Source: an uncultured Eubacteriales bacterium (GTDB taxonomy: Bacteria; Bacillota; Clostridia; Oscillospirales; Oscillospiraceae). From it: 64,000 nucleotides of DNA. A model generated the notes under the pieces. That model was not told the origin of the DNA and did not search any database. It saw only the letters and a program-made list of their open reading frames with translations. The stretch's first letter is position 1; each line of letters starts with the position of its first letter. The stretch is from the NCBI GenBank assembly GCA_900546415.1, contig URCY01000002.1:1-64000 (forward strand), in the 5' to 3' direction. The position numbers and the translations under genes are program-made. Below are positions 8,729 through 18,095 of the stretch, piece after piece.

Positions 8729-9430
8729 TTATTTGTTTTCGTATTCCGCTGCTGCGGCGTCGGCACGCTGGCAGAACAGGCGCACCTTGTCGATGTCCTT
8801 TTCCATCACGCCGTCGCTGTATTTATAGCTGGTCTTGGTGAGAGAATCGACGCCGTAGGGGTGAATCTGACGGATGCACTCCTCAACATTATCCGGCCCG
8901 AGGCCGCCCGCGACGATCACGGGGATGTTGACGGAGCGGACGATCTCGGCGTCAATGCTCCAGTCGTGCGTCATGCCGCTGGCGCCGATGCCAGTGTCGG
9001 CGGCGAGGCCGGAGTCGGTGAGCAGGAAGTCGCAGAAGGTAGCGTAGTGCTTGGCGCGGTCAACGGCGGCAGGACCGTCCACCAGAACCGCCTGCATCAG
9101 CTTCACGCCCGGGCACTCCTTGTGCAGGCGCTCGGCAAAGGCCTCGTCGGCGGTGTAGTCCATACCCGCGATGTGCAGGATGTCGGGCTTCACGCGCTTG
9201 GCAAGGAAGATCATCTCTTCCACATCTTTATTCAGCATGATGGCAACGCATTTCACGCCTCTGCGCCTGGCCTCGGCGAAGATCCGATCCACCACGTCCA
9301 GCGGAACACGGTGGGCGGGCACGCCGCCGCTCTGCATGGGAACCAGACCGATGTGGTCGGCGCCGGCATCCATGGTGGCCACGCTCTCGTTGTAATTCAC
9401 CAGAGAATAGATTTGTTTGATCATTGTCAA
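8729..9430 (-). CDS. TrpF-like TIM-barrel protein of unknown substrate
   Basis: The fold resembles phosphoribosylanthranilate isomerase: AGADHIGLVPM near the N-terminus, LLTDSGLAADTGIGASG in the position of the catalytic-aspartate loop, then THDWSI and VIVAGGLGPDNVEECI. The KxCG motif that carries the general-base cysteine of true TrpF is absent (IKQIYSL instead), and the usual DVSSGVE phosphate-site end is replaced by DSLTKTSY. No tryptophan gene is nearby; it lies 28 nt after a PsuK-like kinase. I infer a related isomerase-type reaction on another sugar phosphate. TTG 9430 has AAAGGA 6 nt upstream; ATG 9424 is an alternative. Confidence 0.78.
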   Translation of the reverse strand: MTMIKQIYSLVNYNESVATMDAGADHIGLVPMQSGGVPAHRVPLDVVDRIFAEARRRGVKCVAIMLNKDVEEMIFLAKRVKPDILHIAGMDYTADEAFAERLHKECPGVKLMQAVLVDGPAAVDRAKHYATFCDFLLTDSGLAADTGIGASGMTHDWSIDAEIVRSVNIPVIVAGGLGPDNVEECIRQIHPYGVDSLTKTSYKYSDGVMEKDIDKVRLFCQRADAAAAEYENK

Positions 9431-9458
9431 TCACAGTCCTTTCGTTGCTTTCGGAAAA

Positions 9459-10373
9459 TCAAATCAGCGCTTCCTCGCAAAGCAGGGGAGACACCGTTTT
9501 GGACGTTTGCAGGGTCAGGCTCGCGGCCTTCTGCGTCATTTCGCCGATGCGGCGCATGGAGAGGGTCTTGCCGAAGCGGCATCTTGCCCAGCAGATCACG
9601 GCCATGCTGCAATCGCCCGCGCCGTTGACGCTGACGATCTCGGTCTTGACGATCGGCACCAGAGCGCTTTCGTCTTTGTTGCAGCAGAAGATGCCGTCCT
9701 TGCCCATGGAGATGAACACATTCTGAATGCCGAGGCCGAGCAGCTTGTCCGCTGCCTTTTTCGCGGAGGCCTCGTCGGTGATCTCAATGCCGGTGAGCAG
9801 CTGCGCCTCCAAGGCGTTGGGCTTGAAGCCCTCCAGACGGGGCAGAAGCGGCTTCAGGCGCGGCAGCTTGATCGTGGAGACCGGGTCGGCGTACATCGGA
9901 ACGGTGCAGTTCTCGGCCAGCCATTGAATGCTTGCCTCACAGATGTTCGCGTCGACGACGCAAAGCGCCGCACCGTTGATGAGCGCCTTGCGCTCCTCCA
10001 GAAATTCCGGCGTGACGCAATCGATCAGCGCCATGGCGTTGATGGCGGACATCATTTCGCCGGTGCTGTCGGTGATATAGAGGTAGGTGCAGCTCTTGCC
10101 GCCGGGAACCTTCTGCGCATAGTGCAGACCAATGCCGTCCTTTTCGCACTCCTCTTCGAGGATGCGGCCGAAATGATCGTCGCCGAAAGCCGTGACCAGC
10201 TCGACGGGGACGCCCAGCTTGGCGATGTTCTGCGCGATGTTATGGCCGACGCCGCCGGCAGACAGCGCAACTGTGCCGATGTTAGAGTCCTTTTCGCGGT
10301 AAACATGACCGCAAAGACCGGCAATATCCAGATTCAGGCCGCCGACGACGACCACATAGGGTTGTTTTTCCAT
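9459..10373 (-). CDS. PfkB-family sugar/nucleoside kinase, pseudouridine-kinase-like
   Basis: ATP-dependent kinase of the ribokinase family. The PsuK-like features are VVVGGLNLDIAG, DSNIGTVALSAGGVGHNIAQN, VDANICEASIQWLAENC, MYADPVSTIKLPRL and LEGFKPNALEAQLLTG; the anion-hole and catalytic aspartate sit in SVNGAGDCSMAV. That pattern matches pseudouridine kinase better than ribokinase or fructokinase, but no PsuG glycosidase is adjacent. Instead a TrpF-like protein follows in the same operon. ATG 10373 has AAGGAGG 7 nt upstream, which overrules the longer upstream frame. 304 residues, normal length. Confidence 0.85.
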   Translation of the reverse strand: MEKQPYVVVVGGLNLDIAGLCGHVYREKDSNIGTVALSAGGVGHNIAQNIAKLGVPVELVTAFGDDHFGRILEEECEKDGIGLHYAQKVPGGKSCTYLYITDSTGEMMSAINAMALIDCVTPEFLEERKALINGAALCVVDANICEASIQWLAENCTVPMYADPVSTIKLPRLKPLLPRLEGFKPNALEAQLLTGIEITDEASAKKAADKLLGLGIQNVFISMGKDGIFCCNKDESALVPIVKTEIVSVNGAGDCSMAVICWARCRFGKTLSMRRIGEMTQKAASLTLQTSKTVSPLLCEEALI

Positions 10374-10436
10374 GGGAAAGCCTCCTTGCTGCGACGCGGA
10401 CAAGACGATCCGCCGCTGTTCTTGTGCTACGGACAT

Positions 10437-10465
10437 ATTATACCATTCCTTCGACGGAAAAACAA
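10437..10465 (-). promoter_or_regulatory. Promoter of the PfkB/trpF-like operon
   Basis: On the minus strand TTGTTT (10460-10465) and TATAAT (10437-10442) are 17 bp apart, about 65 nt ahead of the kinase start. Confidence 0.75.
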
Positions 10466-10498
10466 GATTTTTTCTTCTGCATGAACGCAGAAAATGGA

Positions 10499-10527
10499 TT
10501 GCAAACCGTGTCGAAGTGTATTATAAT
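10499..10527 (+). promoter_or_regulatory. Promoter of the iron alcohol dehydrogenase gene
   Basis: TTGCAA at 10499-10504 and TATAAT at 10522-10527 with 17-bp spacing. It is divergent from the kinase promoter. Confidence 0.8.
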
Positions 10528-10569
10528 AGCGATGTGAAGGAACTCACAACGAATTTCAGGAGGTTCATT

Positions 10570-11709
10570 ATGCAGTTTAAATTGGAACAAAAGGTTCAGG
10601 TTGCCGTGACCTACGATCTTGCGGGCAGCATTGCGGAGATCCTCTCTGCGCGCGGCTGGCATAAGCCCATGGTGCTTTGCAGCGGCTTCCAGCTCAAGCA
10701 GGAGCCGATCGCGAAGATGGTCGACAGCCTGACCGATTGCACGGTATTTGACGACCTCGTTTCGGATCCCCCCGCGCATTTTATCAACCATGTTGCCGAG
10801 CTTTTCACCGAAAACGGCTGCGATTGCCTGATCGCCATCGGCGGCGGCAGCGCGATCGACACGGCGCGCGGCGTGAACATCGTTCGCACGCTCGGCGGTA
10901 AGATCGAGGATTATGTCTCGAAGAAAGAGGTTTCGACCTATTGCCACGGTCTGATCGCCGTTCCGACCACGTCCGGCACGGGCAGCGAGCTGTCCAATGC
11001 ACTGGTCGTCAGCGACGACGAGACGCACGCCAAGCTGGCGGTGCTGTCGAACAACGCCGTGAGTGAATATGCCCTGCTGTGCCCGCCGCTGGCTGCGTCT
11101 CTGCCCGCGCAGATGACCGCCGCATGCGGCATGGATGCCTTTGCGCACGCTGCCGAGGCTTATACCTCCGGAATTTCCTCGCCGGTCACGGACTGCATCT
11201 GCGAGAAGGTCATGTATCTGCTTGCAAAGTATCTGCCGCAGGCCGTTGCAAACGGCTATGACCTCGAGGCGCGCGAGCGCGTGATGATCGCCGCTTGCCT
11301 CGCCGGCTGGATGCTCAACAATGCGGGCACGCATCTTGGCCATTCGCAGGCGCATATCCTCGGCGCGAAGTTCCGCATTCCGCATGGCTCGGCCTGCGCC
11401 TATGCGCTGCCCGGCACGATGCTTTACACGGCCGAGACCAACGTCAAGAAGGTCAAGGAGATCGGCCTGATTCTGGGCGCGGAGTTCCCCGCAGACCCGA
11501 CCGACCTCGAGGTCGGCCGCATCACCGCCGATCGCATCCGCTATTTCCGCGACACCGTGCTCGGCCTGAAGCCGTGGAGCGAATACGGCATCTCGAAGGA
11601 GCAGGTGCTCGATTGTGCCGCCGAGGTCGCGAAGGAGCGCTTCGCCGGTAACTATCCGCAGCCGGTCACGGAGGAGCTGTGCCGCCGGATGCTGGAGCAG
11701 TGGGGCTGA
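10570..11709 (+). CDS. Iron-containing (group III) alcohol dehydrogenase
   Basis: NAD(P)-dependent alcohol/aldehyde oxidoreductase with a bound divalent metal. The cofactor loop IAIGGGSAIDTARG, the segment VPTTSGTGSELSN and the metal-binding elements MDAFAHAAEAY and HSQAHILGAKFRIPHG are all present, so the enzyme looks intact. ATG 10570 follows AGGAGG; the open frame extends upstream but without a ribosome-binding site. Length of 379 residues is typical. It is monocistronic between its own promoter and terminator. The substrate cannot be deduced. Confidence 0.9.
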   Translation: MQFKLEQKVQVAVTYDLAGSIAEILSARGWHKPMVLCSGFQLKQEPIAKMVDSLTDCTVFDDLVSDPPAHFINHVAELFTENGCDCLIAIGGGSAIDTARGVNIVRTLGGKIEDYVSKKEVSTYCHGLIAVPTTSGTGSELSNALVVSDDETHAKLAVLSNNAVSEYALLCPPLAASLPAQMTAACGMDAFAHAAEAYTSGISSPVTDCICEKVMYLLAKYLPQAVANGYDLEARERVMIAACLAGWMLNNAGTHLGHSQAHILGAKFRIPHGSACAYALPGTMLYTAETNVKKVKEIGLILGAEFPADPTDLEVGRITADRIRYFRDTVLGLKPWSEYGISKEQVLDCAAEVAKERFAGNYPQPVTEELCRRMLEQWG

Positions 11710-11744
11710 GCCTCCGCTGAACCGATCGATCCGTCATAAAAATG

Positions 11745-11780
11745 AGCCGATGCAGAACCAGACTTCTGCATCGGCTTTTT
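11745..11780 (+). terminator. Terminator of the alcohol dehydrogenase gene
   Basis: The 13-bp stem AGCCGATGCAGAA / TTCTGCATCGGCT is followed by TTTT. Confidence 0.92.
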
Positions 11781-11832
11781 ATAATGGGGAGGGGCGCACT
11801 GCAAAAATGCAGCGCGCTCCATTTATGACTGG

Positions 11833-14800
11833 TTACTTGGTGAAGCTTTCCGCGAAACGCATCAGAAGCGTCGCGACCTGCGCGCGAGTGGCGTTGCCCT
11901 CCGGGTCAAGCACGACGCCCGCGCCGTTGTCGGTGCCCTTGATGAGCTTGGCGGAGACGGCCCAAGCCATTGCGTCCTCGGCGTATGCCTTGACGGAGCC
12001 CGCATCGGAGAAGCTTGCCAGATCGGCGCGGCCGGAGACGTCATAGCCCCTCTGCCCGGCATAGCGGAACAGAATGGCCGTGAGCTGCTCGCGGGTGACG
12101 TCGGCATCCGGCTCGAAGGTCGTTGCGCTCGTGCCGCGCACGATGTCGTGCTCATAGGCCCATGCGAGCGCGTCGCGGTAATAGCCCTTTGCATCGATGT
12201 CGGTGAAGGGGACAGCCGCGGAGGAGGCAGGCTCACATGCCAGACGCCACAGCACGGTGACGAGCATTGCGCGGTTCATCGCGGTTTCCGGCTCGAAGGT
12301 AGTCTCACTCGTGCCGCGGAACAGGTCGTGTGTCACGGCAAAGTCGATGCCTTCATGCGCCCAGTTGCCAACGGCGGGCATATCGGTGAACCTTGCGCCC
12401 GGACAGTTGGCGGGGATGACCTCGCCCTGACCGATCACGACGCCGCAGACGGTGCAGACGAGATCGCCGGTGTAGCCGTTCTCGGTGCAGGTGGCGGGCT
12501 TTGCATTCACAACCTCGGTGGTCGGATGCGTGCAGGCGGCAGCATGGATCACGGTGACGCTTGCAACCTTGCTGACAAGGCGCTTGCCGGCGGCGCTTTT
12601 CGCGTCGAACTGCTCCTGACTGACGCCGTAGGCGAAGCGGATGCTGCCGGTGTTCTTCGCAGTGGCGGCTACCTCCTCAAGCGCGCCCTTGCCGGTGCTC
12701 CAGCTCAGAGCAAGCGCGGCGGGAACCTCGGTCTTTCCGGCGTCGGTGATGTAGTACCGATTCGTCATGCTTTCGGCGTAGGTCAGCCTGCTGCTGAAGC
12801 CGTCGGCCGCTGCGGCCTGAAGCGTGTCGTTCTCGGAGAAGGTCAGACCGGCGTCGGTGAGCAGGCTGTCGATCGTGACATATTCGGTCGCGGCAAGAAT
12901 GGTCTCTTCGCCGCCCTTCCAATACTGATAGCCGACGGTGCCGGTGGTCTTGAGCGCGGCCAGCTCGGAGGGCCTATAGGTCTTGACGACCTTGGCCTCG
13001 CCGCCCTCGGTCTGCTCATAGACGGTCAGGACGGCGCGCTCCGGATGCGTGACGGTCAGGGTCGCGACCTTGCTGGCAATGCGCTTGCCGGAGACGTTCT
13101 GGCTGTCATACTGTTCCTGCGTGATGCCATAGGCAAAGCGGAGATTGCCGGAGATGTAAGCGCCCTTGACGATGTCCTCGGGCGTGCCCGTGCCGGAGTT
13201 CCAAGAGATCAGGATCGCTGCGGGAACCTCCACGGCGCCCGTCTCGTTGATGTAATACTTCTTGGTCTTGCTGTCCTCATAGGTGAGGGTGGAGGTGAAA
13301 TCGGCCTCTGCCGTGGAGGCGGTGACGGAATCGCCGGTGCCGAAGTCGATCCCGGCGTCAGCCAGCAGGCTGTCGATGGAGGTATAGAGGTTGGAGGCAA
13401 CCGTGCCCTCGACCTTTGTCTGATGGTTCCAATATTGATAGCCGACGGTCTTGTTTTCGGCCAGCGCCTTCAGGTCGGACATGGTGTAGGTCTTGACGGT
13501 TGCAGCCGCCTCACCCTCGTACTGCTCCAGAACGGTCAGAACGACCGGCTCGGCGGGCTTTTCGTTGCCGTAGCGGAAGGTCGGAGTTGCACCGGCGCAG
13601 AGGTAGGCGATCGTGTAGCCGTCCTCGGTGATGGTCGCGCCGCCGCCGCCGCAGCCGCCGGATTCACCGGCCTGCGTCAGCCAGACCTTATAGACCGGAT
13701 AGCCGGTGCTGTCGGCATCCTGTGCCTCGTACTTGGCAAACAGCTCTTTGTCGTTGAGGTCATAGGCAAAGACGTCGAACGGACTGCGCTGGAAGCGCTC
13801 CTCGGCCACGGCGCAGTCCACGACGAGCGCAGCGTTGGTGTCATAGAGGCAGACCGGAGCGGTCGCGGCGATGTTCTTGCCGAGATAGACATAGGTCAGC
13901 GCCTGGCAGGATTCAAACGTGCTTGCGGGAAGCTCCGTGATCTGAACCTCGTCCGGGAAGATGACCTTGGTCAGATTGCTCCAGTCCTGATAGAACACGC
14001 CGGTTCCCATTTCTTTCAGGCCCTTCGGCATGGTGACCTCACTCAGACCGACACAGAGACCGAAAGCTGCATTGCCGATGGACTCAATGCTGTCAACCAG
14101 CGTCAGATCGGTCAGAGCGCCGTCATAGAAGAACATATAGTCGCCGATTTTTTTGCAGCCGTCTGCAAAGGTGACCTTGGCGAGATTCGCGTTGTTGCAG
14201 AATGCGCCCGTGCCGATGGCCGACAGGGTTGCAGGGACGGTAAGTTCGGTCAGGTTATCGCAATAATAGAATGCGTAGCTTCCAATCGTCTCGACCTGAT
14301 TCAGATCCACGGACGGGAGACCGGTATGGCCGAAGCAGGAGCTTCCAACGGTTTTCAGAGAGGCGGGGAAAACAATCGCGCCGAGGTTTTCGCAGCTCCA
14401 GAACATATAGTCACTGAGCGCTTCCACGCCCTCGGAGATCGTGACAGAGGTCAGCTTCTTGCAGATGTCAAAGGCGCTGCTCCCAAAGGTGACGTTTGCG
14501 GGAAGCGTGACAGAGGTCAGATTGCTCTGACGGAATGCGAGACTGTCGATCCGCTTGAGCGTAGAGGGGAAGGAAACAGTGGAAAGCACACTCTTGCCGA
14601 GATAGGTCTGCATGAAGGCCTGCGAGGCAATGATTTCGACGCCTTCGGGAATGTCATAGTGCGTTTCAGGGCGTGCGCTCGGATAACGGATCAGCTTCTT
14701 GCCGTCCTTGGTGAACAGGACGCCGTCCACATCCTTGAAATTCGGATTCTCCGCATCGACATAGATGTATTGCAGAGCATCACAGCCGGCAAAAACGTTT

Positions 14801-16725
14801 TCGGTATAGGTGACAACCTGTGTATTTTCGCCCTCGCCGACGCTGGTCTGGACGTCCTTGCCCATTTTCTCAAGCGTGGCGGGGAGCTTGACAGCTTCGA
14901 CCTTTTTGCAGCCGCTGAATGCATCAGAACCGATGGTTTGCAGCTTGGTATCAGAGAGATCAAGCTCCGTCACGCTGCGAAGACCCCAGCAGCCCATGGC
15001 AGAGATGTATTCGAGCGAATCGGGGAAGGAAACGGCGGAGAAGTAGTAGTCGGACGACGAGCCGGTCATCTGATAGGAATAGATCGCGCTCGCGCCGATG
15101 CCGGTGACGGCAAAGGTCCATGTGCGGCCGACGACCTTGGCGGTGACGGACTCGGGAATGACAAGCGTCTGGGAAGCATCATTATAGCCGACGTATTTCA
15201 GCTCGACCTTGCCGGTCTTGGAGGCGTTGTCGAAGCTCGTGACGTGGAATTCCAGATACTTCGGGTTTTCGGAGGAAGCGGTCGTGCCGTCCACATAGAC
15301 CTTGAAGTCCGGAATGGAGGCAACAACAGGCTCTTCGCCCCAAGTCGCAAGCGTGATGTCGCCCTTCTGTTCAACAGGGGCTGCGAGCATATCGCTCCAT
15401 GTCTCCTGATAATCCTCGAGGCTCACGGCCGGAACATAGATCGTCAGACTGGAGCAGCCGTAGAAGGGATAGCGCGTGCTGTTGTAGACAGAGTAGGGGA
15501 CAACGCCGGGAGCGGATTCGCCCCGGAACGTCACGGAGGTCAGCCCCGTGCAGTTGCTGAACGCGATCGCGCCAACGGTATTGATCGTTTCGGGAAGTAC
15601 GATCGCCGCAAGAGCGGTATCATCGGCAAACATCGAGCTTGAAAGTGCTTCCTGCTTAGCCGGGAGCGTGACCGCCGTCAGGTTGGGGTTTGCACCGAGG
15701 GCGGCAATCCCGAAGGTAACATTTTCGGCCTCAAAGACGATCTCCTTGAGCTGCCACGTTCTGGACATGTAACGGCCGACATAATAGAAGCCCTGCTTCT
15801 CGACGGTCGTGACGGAAGCCGGAACGGTGATCTTCGTGATCTGCGAGACGGCCTCGGAATCGGTCTTGCCGTAGTAGCTGCCGTTGCCGCAGAACGCGCC
15901 CTCTGCAACACCGACGACGTCGTAGGTCTTGCCGTCGACGGTATAGGCGCTCGGGAGGGTGATCTCGCCGCCGAAGCCAAAATAACCGGTGATCCAGGCC
16001 TTGCCCTCGCGCAGCTCGAACTTATAGAACTCCTGCGAGCTGGGATCGACCTTCGCGCCGCAGACGCAAACGCCCTTTTCATAGGTGTGTGCCTCGTTGG
16101 TGACGGTATAGTCGCAACCGGCATCGGTGCAGACGGCGCTGTGCGTGCCGTCGCCGTTATCCGTGTAGCTCAGGTTATGGCTGGGCGCTTCGGGATAAGC
16201 AGGGTCGGGCAGCTCGTCTGCAATATCGGCTGAGACACTGACCGCACCGTCTGCCGCCGTTTCAAAATCATCGGCATAGAGGCTCTTGCAGTGAATGATC
16301 AGCTCGCTGTCGGAAATCGCCCTGTCAAAAATCGAGTTTGCAAGAGATTCGGCAAAGTTTGCCGGGACGGCACCGTAAAAGTAGACGTTGGTCAGCGAAT
16401 ACATATAATCAAATACGTAATCGCCGTAAGTCGTGACGGTGCTCGGGATCACAAGGCTTTCGACAGCCGTATTCGAAGCGCCGATGCACATGTCATCCAG
16501 CTTTGTGACCGGCGTGCCATTGATTTTGGCGGGGATCACGACGTCAACGGCGCTGCCGAGGTATTCGGTGATGACACCGTTGGAGAATTTGAAGTCCTCT
16601 GCCGGATTCGGCTCCGGAGTCTTGGATGCGGCATCAGCGGCGAAGGCGGGCAGGACAAGCCCTGTCATCATCGACAGACACAGCAGCAGAACCAGCAGCC
16701 GACGAAGGGGTGTTTTCAGGTTCAT
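11833..16725 (-). CDS. Giant SLH surface protein with BspA-type leucine-rich repeats
   Basis: Secreted cell-wall protein of 1630 residues. A signal peptide ends at AFA near residue 30. Residues about 40-955 hold many BspA-type leucine-rich repeats of the form VTLPANVTFGSSAFxxC. Two homologous modules of about 160 residues follow (about 1060-1225 and 1228-1391), each starting with LTVxEQ, running through VGYQYW and IDSLLxDAG, and ending RFAYGxxQEQ. After a cysteine-bearing linker (VCTVCG) come three SLH domains (about 1445-1630: GNWAHEGIDFAVTH, YYRDALAWAYEHD, TRAQVATLLMRF) that should anchor it to secondary wall polymer. The C-terminal cassette resembles that of the 1243-residue protein 4 kb away. 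A role in adhesion is inference only. Confidence 0.9.
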   Translation of the reverse strand: MNLKTPLRRLLVLLLCLSMMTGLVLPAFAADAASKTPEPNPAEDFKFSNGVITEYLGSAVDVVIPAKINGTPVTKLDDMCIGASNTAVESLVIPSTVTTYGDYVFDYMYSLTNVYFYGAVPANFAESLANSIFDRAISDSELIIHCKSLYADDFETAADGAVSVSADIADELPDPAYPEAPSHNLSYTDNGDGTHSAVCTDAGCDYTVTNEAHTYEKGVCVCGAKVDPSSQEFYKFELREGKAWITGYFGFGGEITLPSAYTVDGKTYDVVGVAEGAFCGNGSYYGKTDSEAVSQITKITVPASVTTVEKQGFYYVGRYMSRTWQLKEIVFEAENVTFGIAALGANPNLTAVTLPAKQEALSSSMFADDTALAAIVLPETINTVGAIAFSNCTGLTSVTFRGESAPGVVPYSVYNSTRYPFYGCSSLTIYVPAVSLEDYQETWSDMLAAPVEQKGDITLATWGEEPVVASIPDFKVYVDGTTASSENPKYLEFHVTSFDNASKTGKVELKYVGYNDASQTLVIPESVTAKVVGRTWTFAVTGIGASAIYSYQMTGSSSDYYFSAVSFPDSLEYISAMGCWGLRSVTELDLSDTKLQTIGSDAFSGCKKVEAVKLPATLEKMGKDVQTSVGEGENTQVVTYTENVFAGCDALQYIYVDAENPNFKDVDGVLFTKDGKKLIRYPSARPETHYDIPEGVEIIASQAFMQTYLGKSVLSTVSFPSTLKRIDSLAFRQSNLTSVTLPANVTFGSSAFDICKKLTSVTISEGVEALSDYMFWSCENLGAIVFPASLKTVGSSCFGHTGLPSVDLNQVETIGSYAFYYCDNLTELTVPATLSAIGTGAFCNNANLAKVTFADGCKKIGDYMFFYDGALTDLTLVDSIESIGNAAFGLCVGLSEVTMPKGLKEMGTGVFYQDWSNLTKVIFPDEVQITELPASTFESCQALTYVYLGKNIAATAPVCLYDTNAALVVDCAVAEERFQRSPFDVFAYDLNDKELFAKYEAQDADSTGYPVYKVWLTQAGESGGCGGGGATITEDGYTIAYLCAGATPTFRYGNEKPAEPVVLTVLEQYEGEAAATVKTYTMSDLKALAENKTVGYQYWNHQTKVEGTVASNLYTSIDSLLADAGIDFGTGDSVTASTAEADFTSTLTYEDSKTKKYYINETGAVEVPAAILISWNSGTGTPEDIVKGAYISGNLRFAYGITQEQYDSQNVSGKRIASKVATLTVTHPERAVLTVYEQTEGGEAKVVKTYRPSELAALKTTGTVGYQYWKGGEETILAATEYVTIDSLLTDAGLTFSENDTLQAAAADGFSSRLTYAESMTNRYYITDAGKTEVPAALALSWSTGKGALEEVAATAKNTGSIRFAYGVSQEQFDAKSAAGKRLVSKVASVTVIHAAACTHPTTEVVNAKPATCTENGYTGDLVCTVCGVVIGQGEVIPANCPGARFTDMPAVGNWAHEGIDFAVTHDLFRGTSETTFEPETAMNRAMLVTVLWRLACEPASSAAVPFTDIDAKGYYRDALAWAYEHDIVRGTSATTFEPDADVTREQLTAILFRYAGQRGYDVSGRADLASFSDAGSVKAYAEDAMAWAVSAKLIKGTDNGAGVVLDPEGNATRAQVATLLMRFAESFTK

Positions 16726-16800
16726 GGTTTTGTCTCCTTTCCTTCGTTGTTTTGTTTTCAGAACAACGGTAACTAAAAAAATTTGGGTTTCCCTGGCAAT

Positions 16801-16829
16801 ATTCTAGAAGAAGAATAACGCAATGTCAA
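16801..16829 (-). promoter_or_regulatory. Promoter of the giant SLH protein gene
   Basis: On the minus strand TTGACA (16824-16829) and TAGAAT (16801-16806) are 17 bp apart, about 75 nt before the start codon, which has GGAGA 8 nt upstream. Confidence 0.82.
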
Positions 16830-16900
16830 GACCGACTGGAAAAATTCGGCAATATCGAACAGAAACACGCTGTTAATTCCGTGAAAAATAACCGCAGGGC

Positions 16901-16929
16901 TTGCAATTTTCCCGTCTTCGGTGTATGAT
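16901..16929 (+). promoter_or_regulatory. Promoter of the envelope uptake operon
   Basis: TTGCAA at 16901-16906 and TATGAT at 16924-16929 are 17 bp apart, upstream of the binding-protein gene. The rest of the 16.73-17.01 kb gap shows no gene. Confidence 0.75.
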
Positions 16930-17012
16930 AAGCATAACGAAATCGGATCGGAGCCGTTTCTTTTTTTGAAGACGGTTATTCTCGTTTGTGTATCACGGGT
17001 TCAGGAGTGCTT

Positions 17013-18095
17013 ATGAAACGAATTCTTGCTATTGTAATAGGTATCGCGTTGTGCCTGTCTCTGACGGCCTGCGGCAGCGGCTATGACCCGCTGGAGGGCG
17101 TCGCGACGCAGCAGTTTACGGACAGCGCCGGGCGGGATGTTATGCTCCCGCAGGAGATCACGCGCGTCGCTGCCAGCGGCTCGACGGCGCAGATGATTTT
17201 GATGACGATCGCGCCGGAGCTTCTGATCGGCCTTGCCAGCAGTCCGAGCGCGGCGCAGATGCCGTATTTTCCGGAGAATATGTGGTATCTGCCGACCTTC
17301 GGCCAGTTTTACGGCAGCAAGGCAAACCTGAACATGGAGGCGCTGATCGACGCGCAGCCGCAGATCATCATTGACCTCGGCGACGCGAAGGAGAGCGTCG
17401 TCGACGACATGAACGGCATTCAGAAGCAGACCGGCATCCCGACGGTCTTCATCGAGGCGACGATCGAGACCATGCCGCAGGCCTACCGCACGCTCGGCAA
17501 GCTTCTGAACCGGGAGGAGCAGGGCGAAAGGCTCGCGGAATTCGTCGAACGGACGCTCGATATGGCAGAGGAAAATTCGGCAAGGCTTTCGGAATCGGAG
17601 CGCAAAACCGTAATGTTCGGAACCGGCTCGACAGGCCTTGCCTGCAATGCGGCCGGGTCGGTGCAGGCCGACGTGATCGAGCTGGTCGGCGCGGTCAACG
17701 CGATTGAGTCCGGCGAGATCAGCAACCGCAACGGCGGCACGACGGTGAACCTCGAGCAGGTCTATGTCTATGACCCGCAGGTCATCATTCTCTCGGCCGG
17801 CGGGCCGTATGAGACGCTGCAGGACGGCGAGTGGTCCGGGCTGACGGCGGTTCGGAGCGGCAATTATTATGAGATCCCGAACCTGCCCTATGACTGGATG
17901 TCCTCACCGCCGTCGGTCAACCGCGTGCTCGGTGTCTGGTGGCTGGGCAACCTGCTCTATCCGGAGCTTTATGACTATGATATGATCGCCGTGGCGCAGG
18001 AATTTTACAGCCTGTTCTGGCATTACGAGCTGTCCGAGGACGAGGCGCGCACGCTGATGGCGCATTCGACCTATCGCGGGGAGGCGACGCCATGA
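17013..18095 (+). CDS. Class III (BtuF/FhuD-type) ABC binding lipoprotein
   Basis: Extracellular lipoprotein that should capture a chelated metal or metal cofactor. The lipobox LTAC gives the lipid-anchored cysteine near residue 21. The mature part begins FTDSAGRDVMLPQEITRVAA, the entry strand of the periplasmic-binding-2 fold. Later blocks include NLNMEALIDAQPQIIIDLG, TGIPTVFIEAT and WMSSPPSVNRVLGVWWLG. ATG 17013 has AGGAGTG just upstream. It is the first gene of a five-gene operon with 4-nt overlaps that includes an ExbB-like channel. The matching FecCD permease and ATPase lie at the other end of the region on the opposite strand. The ligand (siderophore, heme or corrinoid) is unknown. Confidence 0.85.
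   Translation: MKRILAIVIGIALCLSLTACGSGYDPLEGVATQQFTDSAGRDVMLPQEITRVAASGSTAQMILMTIAPELLIGLASSPSAAQMPYFPENMWYLPTFGQFYGSKANLNMEALIDAQPQIIIDLGDAKESVVDDMNGIQKQTGIPTVFIEATIETMPQAYRTLGKLLNREEQGERLAEFVERTLDMAEENSARLSESERKTVMFGTGSTGLACNAAGSVQADVIELVGAVNAIESGEISNRNGGTTVNLEQVYVYDPQVIILSAGGPYETLQDGEWSGLTAVRSGNYYEIPNLPYDWMSSPPSVNRVLGVWWLGNLLYPELYDYDMIAVAQEFYSLFWHYELSEDEARTLMAHSTYRGEATP

Noticed and set aside
8729..9430. True tryptophan-pathway TrpF
   Set aside because: The catalytic cysteine motif is missing and no trp gene is nearby, so I annotate only TrpF-like.
12148..15642. 1164-residue open frame opposite the giant SLH gene
   Set aside because: It is antisense to a gene with clear LRR and SLH domains; in GC-rich DNA the complementary frame stays open by codon bias. 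It shows no domain and has no ribosome-binding site.
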